In this document: positions 37,324 to 47,619 of the stretch, piece by piece
Position numbering within the stretch: the first letter of the stretch is position 1
How the letters are laid out: every line of letters begins with the position of its first letter
Origin: Planococcus citri
Lineage: Eukaryota > Arthropoda > Insecta > Hemiptera > Pseudococcidae
Length of the DNA stretch: 64,000 nt
NCBI RefSeq assembly: GCF_950023065.1
Contig: NC_088678.1
Span: 82,431,590-82,495,589, forward strand
Reading direction: 5' to 3'
Translations under genes and position numbers: made by a program
Notes under the pieces: model-generated
Told to the model about the DNA's origin: nothing
What the model saw: the letters and a program-made list of their open reading frames with translations, nothing else
The model's database searches: none

Positions 37324-39211
37324 GCCCGGCCTATGACAATAGGAGTAATTGCACCCCCCCCCCTCATCCACCGAGACATTTTTCTTAAAGGAGACACCCT
37401 AAGGAACATTTTAAAGCAAACTTGCCCAAAAAAAAGTTGGCTTTACTTACAAAATGGCGGCCATTGTGATTGACAGGTCAGCCGAAATAGCAGATTTTGC
37501 ACTTCTACATATAGGACTTGCACGAAATTTTTCAAACCTTACAAAGGTAGATTCAAAGATCATGCAAACATTTATCACCTGTCAAAATTTCGAGTGCTAC
37601 AGTGCATTTTTCGATTTTTGGTGAATTTTTGAAAATTCAATTTAGGCCAAAAATAAGGGAAAAACCAAAATTTTACCAAATTGGCCAAGAAAGCTGAAAT
37701 TTGGGAGATACCCTATTTTTGACATGCCAAATCGATTGGAAATGGTTTCAACCCGTTTTGAGCAGTTCTGGAGCCTCCAGCAGATTTTTGAAACTCGAAA
37801 TTCCCACAAAATTCCATCAAATTGGAGTTCTAAAGCTGAAATTTATTCCAAAAACTAATTTCAATACGCTACGAAGTACTGCAAGGTGAATTTCAAGTAA
37901 TTTTGGATCCTCCAGCGACTTTTTGAAAATCCTTGAATCCTCCAGCAGATTTTTGAAACTTTATATTTTCACAAAATTTCATAAAATGGAGATGGAAAGC
38001 TGAAATTTACTCTACACTCCAATTTTAACACCCTCTGAAGACGACTTCAGGTGAGTTCAAGTCATTTTAGAGCCACCAGCGACTTTTTTGAAAATTACTG
38101 GAACCTCCAGTAGATTGTTGAAACTTGAAATTTCCCCAAAATTTCATCAAACTGAGATCGAAAGTCGAAATTCATTCTGCAAACTAATTTCAATACGCTA
38201 CGAAGTTGACAGCTGGTAGATTTCAAGTCGTTTTGGAGCCTCCAGCGACTTTTTGAAACGTTGTATGGCGTTTTTTTGGAAAATTGGAATTTCCTAAAAG
38301 TAGCTGGAAGCTTCAAAACCATTAGAAACTACCATGTAGTCTGCGAAGTAAATTTCAGCTTGCCAACTCCATTTGATAAATTAATGTTGCGGGAATTTCA
38401 AGTTTCAAAAATCTACTGGCAGCTCCAGTAACTCTCAAAAAAGTCGTTGGAGGCTCTAAAAAGACTTGAACCCACCTGAAGTCGTCTTCAGAGAGTGTTA
38501 AAATTGGAGTGTAGAGTAAAATTCAGCTTTCCATCTCCATTTGATGAAATTTTGTGGGAATTTAAAGTTTCAAAAATCTGCTGGGGGATTCAGGAATTTT
38601 CAAAAAGTCGCTGGAGGCTCCAAAATGACTTGAAATTCACCTGCAGTACTTCGTAGCGTATTGAAATTAATTTTTAGAATAAATTTCAGCTTTACAATTC
38701 CAATTTGATGGATTTTGTGGGAATTTCGAGCTTAAAAAATCTGCTGAAGGCTCCAGAACTGCTCAAAACGTGTTGAACCCGTTTCCAATCGATTTGGCAT
38801 GTCGAAAATAGGGTATATCCCAAATTTCAGCTTTCTCGGTCAATTTGGTAAAATTTTGATTTTTTCCCTCATTTTTGGCCTGAATTGGATTTTCAAAAAT
38901 TCACCAAAAATCGAAAAACGCACTTTAGCACTTGAAATTTTTCAGGTGATAAATTTTTGCATGATCTTTCGATCTACCGTTGTAAGGTTTGAAAATTTTC
39001 GTGCAAGTCCTATGTTGAAACGCAAAATTTGCGATTTCGGCTGACCTGTCAATCAAAATGGCCGCCATTTTGTCAGTAAGGCCAACTTTTTTTCGAGCAA
39101 GTTTGCTTTAAAATGTTCCTTAGGATGTCCCCTTTAAGAAAAAAGTTGTCCTGGATGATCGGCGTGGCGAGGGGGGGAGGGTGCAATGAATCCTATTGTC
39201 ATATGCCGGAC
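37324..39211. mobile_element. complete GTCCGGC foldback element, 1.89 kb
   Basis: TA at 37322-37323 precedes GCCCGGCCTATGACAATAGG, and GTCATATGCCGGAC is followed by TA at 39212-39213. Just inside each end is a C or G tract, then GGGACATCCT-type sequence and GGCGGCCAT(T/G)xTGATTGACAGG. The arms pair over most of the length. Each arm holds about three tandem units of about 167 bases with CTGGAGCCTCCAG-type motifs. It encodes no transposase; TA flanks suggest Tc1/mariner-like target choice. Confidence 0.85.
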
Positions 39212-41048
39212 TATTAAATTGGATTAATTCGTTTCAATATTAGCTGTTCAAATTGGTTTTCTGTCACTTTGGAGCGAAATCCAAATATGTATCTACTAAT
39301 GTCAAATGTGAGTATTGTAACTCTCGTAGATTTAGAAACGGTCAAACGTCGCTTCTAGAAATTGTAGAGGACCAAAAAAAGCTTAAAACAGCCAGGGTCC
39401 CCAATCTAGATACCTGAATATGGTAAACGAGGAAAAATCCTCTGTCATGTAGGTACGTAATATGCTCTGTGTTATGTATTTTGTACCTACAGTTCATTCC
39501 CTGCAGTTACAATACATAACACTGCGATGTTCTAATTCATCGCAATGCGAACTCATCGAAGCGATACTTCATTTCATTTTTCTATGCACATACAATGTAC
39601 ACATTAATACGTACATGGGTACATAGTTAACTAGTTACCTATAGGTATACTCGTCAGTCGGTAGTAGTTAGAGGTACGTGCAAGTTGACGAAGGCCAGCT
39701 GAACGTCAACTCGACTGACTATACGAGTATGAGTACTCGTACCTTGTACAATGTTATTGCCTACCTTACCTACGATGGCAATGGTAGTAGCGTAGCGTAC
39801 ATTGTATACGAATTACGAATGTACGAATACATTGTACCCAGAAGCATTAATGCAGCTTGCAGCTAACCAAGCGCAGCTGTAACAAGACAAGAGGCATGAC
39901 AGCCGCATCCCAATTTAGGTGCCGAGTTCTGTGCTGCGAGTCTCGCTCGACAAACTCGCAGATGTTGTTGACCCTATGTATCTGGCAATGGGTATTGGGT
40001 ATGTCTATGTAGTGGATGTACTCGCGCGACTGCGGGTCTGCGTCTGCATCTCTTTCCTAGACTCGAATATCTACATATTTACGTACACACTACACACTAG
40101 TATGCAGTGCACACATAATATTATGCTACTATATCGTCAACACTTCACCCCCCCCCCCCCCCATTCTCACCATACATCTCTACCTATATTATTTTAGCCC
40201 CTCAAAATAAACAAATAAAATGAAAATCGCGGTAGAAAAAAATTTCGAAACTGGTTTAAGGTGGCTTCGGAGTGTTTGGCGCGAAGCTGCCATCGTGCTT
40301 AGTCATCCGATGAGCTCGCGTGTGTATTGGCAGTTTTTTTCAGCTCATCTCATCTCATCGTGTACGAGTATTTATAGTGGACCTTTAATTAGTGTACACG
40401 ACGACAAGAATGTAGAAATGCCAGCTTTCTGGAACCAGTCCAAAGGTTACAACGACAGTTTCCGTTCGATTTGAAATACGAACCCGATCGAGTTAATCGG
40501 ATCGAGAAAAGAATTTGCCATTTTGTGTACTCGGCGTATTATTATTATTGCGGAGAATATGCTGCAACATTTTTTTTTTTTTTTTTTATTAGTCACGTTT
40601 TTCTCGTTGTCGTCGTCGTATTGCTTGCGTTTGGCGACTCGTCTTCAAGTGCTTGGTTAAATAGTTTAACCATATGAGTAGGTAGGTAATGTCATGTCGG
40701 TTATAGCGTTGTTTTTCTTCATTGTTGCGTTTAATTATTTTTAAGGAAGTTATTCGTGTTTATGGATCTTCAAGTGGAACCTCATAGTCAAAAAAATTGG
40801 TATACCTTTATACAAAATATTGCCCATAGTTTCGAATGCGCAATTAAATCCGCCCCCTCCCCAAAAAAAAGGAAAACAAAAATCCCAATTTTTTATAGGT
40901 AATCTTAAAAATTTCCCAATTTGTGTATTTTCAGCTTTAGCAGCTAAAATCCATACTGCGAGTCCTTTAACCCTAGATCAAGGGCGGAAAACAGCTCAAA
41001 TCTAAACTAGAACTCACGTGCAGAGGTTTCTTTGGAAGCAAACTCATA
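39212..41048. other. unique intergenic DNA, no gene seen
   Basis: Rich in TACGAGT/ACTCGTA (near 39724, 39734 and 40364) and with a long C homopolymer at about 40148-40162. A plus-strand frame of 84 codons at 40220-40474 looks fairly protein-like but has no recognisable family or splice support. Confidence 0.45.
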
Positions 41049-42924
41049 GTCCGGCAAATGACAATAGGAGTAATTGCACCCCCCCGCCACCCGTCGATCC
41101 TCCGGGACAACTTTTTTCTTAAAGGAGGCATCCTAAGGGACATTTTAAAGCAAACTTGCCCAAAAAAAAGTTGACCTTACTTACAAAATGGCGGCCATTT
41201 TGATTGACGGGTCAGCCGAAATCGCAGATTTTGCGTTTCAACATAGGACTTGCACCAAATTTTTCAAACTTTACAAAGGTAGATCGAAAGATCATGCAAA
41301 AATTTATCACCTGTCAAAATTTCAAGTGCTAAAGTGCGTTTTACACTTTTTGGTGAATTTTTGAAAATGCAATTTAGGCCAAAAATGAGGGGAAAAATTA
41401 AAATGTTACCAAATTGACCAAGAAAGCTGAAATTTGGGATGTACCCTATTTTCGACATGTCAAATCGATTGGAAACGGTTTAAACCCGTTTTGAGCAGTT
41501 CTGGAGCCTCCAGCAGATTTTTGAAACTCGAATTTCCCACAAAATTCCATCAAATTGGCGTAGTAAATCTGAAATTTATTCTAAAAACCAATTTCAATAC
41601 GCTACGAAGTACTGCAGGTGAATTTCAAATCGTTTTGGAACCTCCAGTGACTTTTCGAAAATTCCTGAAGCCTCCAGCAGATTTTTGAAACTTTAAATTT
41701 TTACAAAATTTCATCAAATGGGGATGGAAAGCTGAAATTTACTCTACACTCCAATTTTAACACCCTCTGAAGACGACTTCAGGTGGGTTCAAGTTATTTT
41801 AGAGCCTCCAGCGACTTTTTTGAAAATTCCTGAAGCCTCCAGTAGATTTTTGAAACTTTAAATTTTTACAAAATTTCATCAAATGGAGTTGGCAAGCTGA
41901 AATTTACTTCGCAGACTACATGGTGGTTTCAAATGGTTTTGAAGCTTCCAGCTACTTTTAGGAAATTTCAATTTTCCAAAAACATGCCATACAAATCTTT
42001 CAGAAAGTCGCTGGAGGCTCCAAAACGACTTGAAATCCACCAGTAGTCAACTTCGTAGCGTATTGAAATTAGTTTGCAGAATGAATTCCGACTCTCCATC
42101 TCAGTTTGATGAAAATTTGGGGAAATTTCAAGTTTCAAAAATCTGCTGGAGGCTCCGGTAATTTTCAAAAAAGTCGCTGGAGGCTCTAGAATAACTTGAA
42201 CCCACCTGAAGTCGTCTTCAGAGGGTGTTAAAATCGGAGTGTAGAGTAAATTTCCGCTTTTCATCTGCATTTGATGAAATTTTGTGAAAATTTAAAGTTT
42301 CAAAAATCTGCTGGGGGCTTAATGAATTTTCAAAAAGTCGCTGGAGGCTCCAAAACGACTTGAAATTCACCTGCAGTAGTTCGTAGCGTATTGAATCAAG
42401 TTTTTTGAATAAATTTGAGCTTTACAACTCCAATTTGATGGAATTTTGTGGGAATTTCGAGTTTCAAACATCTGCTGGAGGCTCCAGATCTGCTTGAAAC
42501 GGGTTGAAACCTTTTCCAATCGATTTGGCATGTCGAAAATAGGGTATATCCTAAATTTCAGCTTTCTCAGTCAATTTGGTAACATTTTGATTTTTTCCCT
42601 CATTTTTGGCCCAAATTGGATTTTCAAAAATTCACGAAAAATCGAAAAACGCACTTAAGCACTTGAAATTTTGACAGGTGATAAATTTTTGCATGATCTT
42701 TCGATCTACGTTTGTAAGGTTTGAAAAATTTCGTGCAAGTCGCAAAATCTGCGATTTCGGCTGACCTGTCAATCAAAATGGCCGCCATTTTGTAAGTAAG
42801 GCCAACTTTTTTTTGGGCAAGTTTGCTTTAAACTGTTCCTTAGGATGTCCCCTTTAAGAAAAAAGCTTTCCTGGTGGATCGACGGGGGGGGGGGTGCAAT
42901 TACTCCTATTGTCATATGCCGGAC
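41049..42924. mobile_element. complete GTCCGGC foldback element, 1.88 kb
   Basis: TA (41047-41048), then GTCCGGCAAATGACAATAGG; the right end is GTCATATGCCGGAC followed by TA (42925-42926). Poly-C and poly-G tracts lie about 25-30 bases inside the two ends. Arms are inverted copies with units of about 167 bases carrying CTGGAGCCTCCAG. Frames such as 41434-41688 plus and 41968-42270 minus are translations of the arm sequence. Confidence 0.88.
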
Positions 42925-43860
42925 TATATCACCCATATTCAGTTTGCTTTTTCAAATAAAAGCTAAATTTACAACTATATAACTGAACTTGCGCACACTT
43001 CTGTGACATATTTCTCAATTTTCATTTCCATTTATGACGGGAAATTCGTCGAGTCACCAAGATAAACCACGTGGGCTCTGGGCTCGCTCGAATCTTATCA
43101 TTAATAAACACTTCGTCACTTCTGACGATGAGCTTATCGTTTGATTGTGATTTCCCGCGCTAGACTATACGTGTACCACTGTACCTTATCTACGCACAAT
43201 GAAAATTATTATTCATTCATTGTTTCGAGTAAATACGCGAATGTGAGCAACGACGATAACATTACGTTTGTCGATTGCCGATTACTTAGTTATAAATTAC
43301 GCAACTGATTGTAATTTCTACACCGATGGCGCTGTTTCAGTGTTTCACGATTAACTAGGACAAATTTCGTTAATTTTTTATCTGATTTAGGCATCTATAA
43401 ATAGATACATTGTGTGACTCGAAGTCGAAGATAGGCTTCGTTCAATTAGCTCGTTATAACGTCATCGCACCAACTATAGGTCTAAAAATGAAAAACTCAA
43501 TAACTCAGTCGTCAGCTATACGGGCGTGGAAAAAGAATCTTCCTATTTCTTCTTCTGTAAGTGTACTGAATCGATTGATGATAATTTCCCATGAATGTAT
43601 CAACGAGAAGAAAACCTAAACGTAATTATTTTTACACTCGAATAGCGAGCAGTATCTAATTCGAGACTCTTTACTATACGGATAAAAACGAGAAACGACC
43701 CGCATAATTATAAAGAAACCAACAAAAAATGGAAAAAGACAAGCAAACTAGTTTCAACGAGTATACTAACAACAACACTATGTCTCCATTTAGGACCGTA
43801 ATCCGAGAAGCGAGACCAGCTCGAGCGAATGAAAATAAGTACTATGAGCCTCGGGGTATA
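42925..43860. other. unique intergenic DNA, no gene seen
   Basis: No repeat family recognised. A 69-codon plus-strand frame (43410-43619) has a plausible mixed composition but no recognisable family. Confidence 0.4.
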
Positions 43861-44342
43861 CTTTTAAAAATATCCTAATCGTGATTTTTCACCATTTCTC
43901 AAAAGAAAAAGTCAAAAATATGGGTAAATTTTTTCAGTCGAGATTTTTTTTGAAGGGGGGGGCGGTGTTTTTAATTACTGGTTGCCTCAATAGATTAATT
44001 TTTTTGTATTTATTTTGCACGCAAACTTTCACTAACTCCATTCCTTATCACACAAATAGGATTCCTACCTATTAAGGGGAAAATAAAATTGACCCTTGTA
44101 TGTAAATTAATTAAACACAAATTCAGCCAGTTAAAAGCCATTAGAGACAACAAATTTTTATTCAAATACATAATATATTTTTGTAAAATAACTATTTTTA
44201 GCAATTTTTTGAAAAGGGTCCATATTATACCCATTTTTGCAATTTAAAAAACATTGTTTTATTCCTCTATAGATTTTCAACATGAAAAAAAATTTCACCC
44301 ACATGGTCATTTTGAATAAAAAAAACTCGATCTTTTTTCTAG

Positions 44343-45887
44343 CAGGGTGCAGTCCACTCATTTCTGGAAATGATTTTCCCTACCTTTTTCAGGTTTTCCA
44401 GACCAATTTCTCCAATTTTCCAGACCCTTCAAAAACTGAATTACACACGCGATCAAGGTTGGGTAGGAGGGGGGGGGGGGAGGTGTCAAATATATTCGAA
44501 CATCATGAGCGCCAAATACCTTTGATAGGTCTACAGTTGTGCTCTTTTTTTCAAGCATGAATGTATGTGCTCAATAGGGTGGCCTGGCCTTTATTTCAAC
44601 TTGGTGGGAATTTTTTTTGTTTTTTAGTGAGACCCCCCCTCCTCTTTAGTTTGGTGCCACTCCGTGAAAAAAGAATGCATTAAAAATTCGAGCTCAATCG
44701 ATGGGATCAAGATTTTTAAAAAGGGAGTAATTCTGTTTAAAAAATCATATTTTATTAATATTTCGCATTTTTCTGGTCTGAATTTATTTTTGTAATTTTT
44801 CGGTTCAACTATTCTATTTTCTAAAGTTGTGAAAGAGCATGTTAAATGGCCCGAGCAAAGCGAGGGCAAAAGCTTTTGAAAATTTACAATTCGAAAAATA
44901 AAATGACTTCAGAAAGAAATTAATTTTTTGATGTCAACATTTTTTGGATTTAATCAAGATTTAGTTTTTTGGAATTCCATGAGCTCATACTCATTTTTTC
45001 TGAAAAAAGTGACTCGAGTAACCTAAAAAGCTCACAAAATATCCAAAAAGTAACCAAAAAAGTGACAAAACATGAGCAATACATTTTACTTGATGCAGAA
45101 AAAAAATCACCAAAAAAACCAGAACTTTTCGTTTTTAATCAAAATCTAAAAATGAAACTCGATAGAAACGTGTTTAATTTCAGCAAAAAGCAGGACATTT
45201 TGAAAATTATTGCTAAAACAGTCCTTTTCCCAGTTTTTGCAAAAAAAAAAAGTCGAACCACAAATATTTTGCAATTTTTTGATAAAAAAAAAACGAATTT
45301 TTTGGCAATTTTGGGCCAAAAATTGAGGATTTTTGCGATTTTTGGCAATAATTACGAGACTTTTGACAATTTCACCTGAAGAAACGGGTTTTTGGCATTG
45401 TCTGGCGAAAAACGTCACATTAGAACTATCATTGGAAGAAAGTGAGAGTTTTCGGATGCAAAAAACTCCACAATTTTTAGCATTTCTTCGCAAAAAAAGA
45501 GAGAAAATTCTTGACAATTTAGGCTAAAAGCGAAACTTTTTGCTGTTTTTGACAGAAAACGAGACTTCTGCAGTAATTTCTGTAAAAGGCAGGGCTTCTT
45601 AGCCATATTTAGCCAAAAAGCGAAACATTTTGGAAATTTGACGAAATGCAAGACTTCAACAACTTTTTCAAAATAAAAGCAAGACTTTTGAGAATTTGAC
45701 AATTTTTGACAAAAGCAGCCTGCGAAGAAATTGCCTAAGCAAAGCGAAGGTAAATTTTTTCATTATGAGAAATGGAAAGATCTGTTTGAGGTAACCTTTC
45801 ACAAAACTCCCTGACTTTTGAGTAAAAAATGCTGAAAATTCCAAAATTTCCTGACTTTTCCAGGTTTTCCAGACTTGTGGACACCCT
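44343..45887. mobile_element. degraded element with CAGGGTG...CACCCT ends
   Basis: The left end CAGGGTGCAGTCCACTC and right end TTGTGGACACCCT are imperfect inverted repeats. Both are followed inward by TTTCCAG/CTGGAAA words (CAGGTTTTCCAGACC and TTCCAGGTTTTCCAGAC). Ends of this type occur in hAT-like nonautonomous elements, but the last right-end bases have mutated and no target duplication is visible. The interior has G-rich 44463-44482, the AGCAAAGCGAGGGCAAAAGC motif at 44861, and a degenerate AAAAAGCxAxACTTTT array (45180-45720). It encodes nothing recognisable. Confidence 0.5.
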
Positions 45888-46078
45888 AAAATACCTCCTT
45901 GTTCTTAAAAATAACTTACCTACAACAAAAGAAAGGTTTATTTTTCTGTTTGCTAAAGACTATTTCATACACAATTTTATTATAAGTATTTTGGCCATAA
46001 CTATTCAACTTATTGATTGAGATCTCCACTATAGTTATACTGGAATTACCAAGTGAAACTGTAGCCGGATGGACTGCA

Positions 46079-46446
46079 TTAATTTTGGGTAACTCTATTT
46101 TTTTGGGACAGGAAATATTCTCTAGATTTTTTTTACATGTAGACTTGATAATGCTGCTTGATTGAGTAACATTTATGGATTAACGTTTGATTCATCAACC
46201 CGCAAAGCACAACCCAAGTCTAATCATAGGTACCCAGTACCTATGATGAGACTTGGGTTGTATTTTACAGCTTGATGAATCAAAGGTTAATCCATAAATT
46301 GTGAGGATTGCATTGATCATAAACACTTGATTTTGTAGGAATCCATCGCGCACGCTGGTATAAATTACTTCTGTGGCTTTCCAGGTTGCGCTTTTAGGAA
46401 GGTGATCTGTATTGCGTTTACTGCTGAAGAAACATCTAAAGCACAT
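46079..46446 (-). pseudogene. broken paralogue of the 46529-47557 secreted-protein gene
   Basis: The minus-strand frame from 46446 aligns without gaps to residues 129-181 of the neighbouring 342-residue protein, 22 of 53 identical, including YGL, SS and CKIQPKS. After that point the homology is replaced by an inverted repeat (46170-46300). Homology to the last residues resumes in another frame: EYFLSQKNRVTQN then TAA at 46079-46081, against EYVPHERVVTQN. The N-terminal 125 or so residues and about 145 residues before the tail are missing. The 3' flank (46020-46078) also resembles that of the intact gene (46460-46528), so the copy arose by tandem duplication and then decayed. Confidence 0.65.
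46170..46300. repeat. 64-bp-arm inverted repeat (hairpin) inside the pseudogene
   Basis: Arms 46170-46233 and 46237-46300 pair with about eight mismatches around a 3-base loop (CATAGGTAC CCA GTACCTATG at the tip). The right arm is the paralogous gene sequence encoding CKIQPKS; the left arm is its inverted copy. Related sequence in the intact gene lies near 47015-47075. A transcript in either direction would form a long, almost complete stem. Confidence 0.85.
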
Positions 46447-46528
46447 ATTGATTGAACAGATCTACACTCTGCTGGTGCTGGAATTATCATAATTATGGAA
46501 CTGTGGCGTAATGGGGTGCGTCGCATAC

Positions 46529-47557
46529 TTAATTTTGGGTAACCACTCTTTCGTGTGGGACATATTCCGCTTGTTGCACTTGGATAGTAGAAAAGTGCAT
46601 TTTATTGGTTGATGATGAGTTCTCTCTATTGTAGTACTGTGTTAAGCACTTTTTGTAAATGTCTCGCGCGTTTCTAGCATGAATCTGACTGGAAGTATAT
46701 ACAGAGAGAGGAAACGCAATGGGTTGCTTCGAATTAGCTTCATACATCATGGAGACGACAATTTCGGCAAAACAGATAATGTTGCAGTCATATTCTTCAA
46801 AGGTCTGTACCAGTTTTTTCCAAAACAATAAATTCTTATCTTGGTGTACGGGCACATTCCTTACTGTATATAAAAACCAGACCCACTTTAGAGAGTAGTC
46901 GCTTAGTTTTTGTTTCGAGAGTGTTGCGGCTGTAATGCTGCTTTCGAGGAAATTTGTAGATGAGTGAGCATTGGTAGGAGTTACAGGATATGAACCATGA
47001 GACTGGGTATGAGAGGATTTGGGTTGTATCTTACAGTTTGATGAATTATACTCTAATCCATATAATTCGAGAATTGAATTGACCGTAGACACTTGATCTT
47101 TGTGGAAAACAGCATGCTGACCGGCAAAATCAAGTTCCATTTTAGTGAAGTTTTCGTTTTCGGGCAGGGCATCTATATAATACTCGTCAATTTCAAATGT
47201 CAACTCTTGTACGATAATCCAGCATTGGAATTGTTTAGAGCTATAGTCAATCAAACTACTCATGGTAATAATGTCAGCAGCCAACTTACTGCTAACTTTG
47301 TAGTAATGTTTACTGATAGATCTGTAGGCATGCTTGCTGCTAAGGTCGTAGTAATACCGGCTGCTAAGGTCAGATTTGTAGGCATGCTTGCTGCTAAGGT
47401 CATAGTAATACCGGCTGCTAAGGTCGTTGTAATACTGACTGCTAAGTTTGGAGTAATATTCAGAGTCTTTCGAATCCAACTTGTTGTTAAGGGATGCCGA
47501 ATTTCCCATTGACTTGCAAAATAGTGGCAAGCATACAAGTATTGCGCCTAAAAACAT
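46529..47557 (-). CDS. secreted repeat-containing protein of unknown family, 342 residues
   Basis: A single uninterrupted frame far longer than chance allows in this AT-rich DNA. It starts MFLGAILVCLPLFCKSMGNS, a signal peptide likely cut near residue 16-18. Residues about 30-90 are Ser/Tyr/Asp/Lys-rich, with DLSSRYYYDLSSKHAY repeated exactly at 45-60 and 63-78 (54-base DNA repeat). Residues about 105-180 and 222-310 look globular, with Cys at 112, 175, 258, 262 and 304 and Trp 113, 225, 227 and 246. The linker 182-215 is Ser/Thr-rich. Sequons are NFT 136, NSS 171 and NSS 313. The frame before ATG contains a polypyrimidine-AG (TTATTTTTTTTAG) 2 bases upstream, so a 5' exon may exist. I do not recognise the family. 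A truncated paralogue lies downstream. Confidence 0.78.
   Translation of the reverse strand: MFLGAILVCLPLFCKSMGNSASLNNKLDSKDSEYYSKLSSQYYNDLSSRYYYDLSSKHAYKSDLSSRYYYDLSSKHAYRSISKHYYKVSSKLAADIITMSSLIDYSSKQFQCWIIVQELTFEIDEYYIDALPENENFTKMELDFAGQHAVFHKDQVSTVNSILELYGLEYNSSNCKIQPKSSHTQSHGSYPVTPTNAHSSTNFLESSITAATLSKQKLSDYSLKWVWFLYTVRNVPVHQDKNLLFWKKLVQTFEEYDCNIICFAEIVVSMMYEANSKQPIAFPLSVYTSSQIHARNARDIYKKCLTQYYNRENSSSTNKMHFSTIQVQQAEYVPHERVVTQN
47325..47432 (-). repeat. 54-bp tandem duplication within the coding sequence
   Basis: Two nearly identical 54-base units (marker GGCATGCTTGCTGCTAAGGT near 47328 and 47382) encode the 18-residue repeat. Half-unit similarity (GCTGCTAAGGTCxxAGTAAT) runs on each side, so the array probably grew by slippage of an approximately 27-base core. 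Confidence 0.8.
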
Positions 47558-47573
47558 GACTAAAAAAAATAAC

Positions 47574-47607
47574 TGAACCGTTCATAGTAGTTCAACTAAA
47601 TGAACTA
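47574..47607. promoter_or_regulatory. cluster of inverted AGTTCA/TGAACT sites upstream of the 342-residue gene
   Basis: TGAACCGTTCA (47574-47584) is a 5-bp-arm palindrome. TAGTTCA (47588-47594) and TGAACTA (47601-47607) form an exact inverted repeat with a 6-base spacer. They lie 17-50 bases before the ATG. AGTTCA resembles nuclear-receptor half-sites, but spacing is not a known standard, and the sites would be intronic if the adjacent AG is a true acceptor. Confidence 0.3.
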
Positions 47608-47619
47608 TTAAACGTTCAC

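Noticed and set aside
40220..40474. 84-codon frame with fairly protein-like composition
   Set aside because: No family, no signal peptide and no splice evidence; not distinguishable from chance.
41434..42270. Recurring peptides such as SSGASSRFLKLEI in many elements
   Set aside because: These are translations of the CTGGAG(C/G)CTCCAG repeat unit in several frames and both strands. Copies carry frame breaks at different places, so a conserved protein is unlikely.
45146..45517. Long frames on both strands (123 and 136 codons)
   Set aside because: They are translations of the degenerate AAAAAGCxAxACTTTT array inside the CAGGGTG element; both strands are open because the units lack stops.
47093..47512. 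139-codon plus-strand frame
   Set aside because: It is the antisense shadow of the 342-residue minus-strand gene; its apparent repeats come from the 54-base coding repeat.
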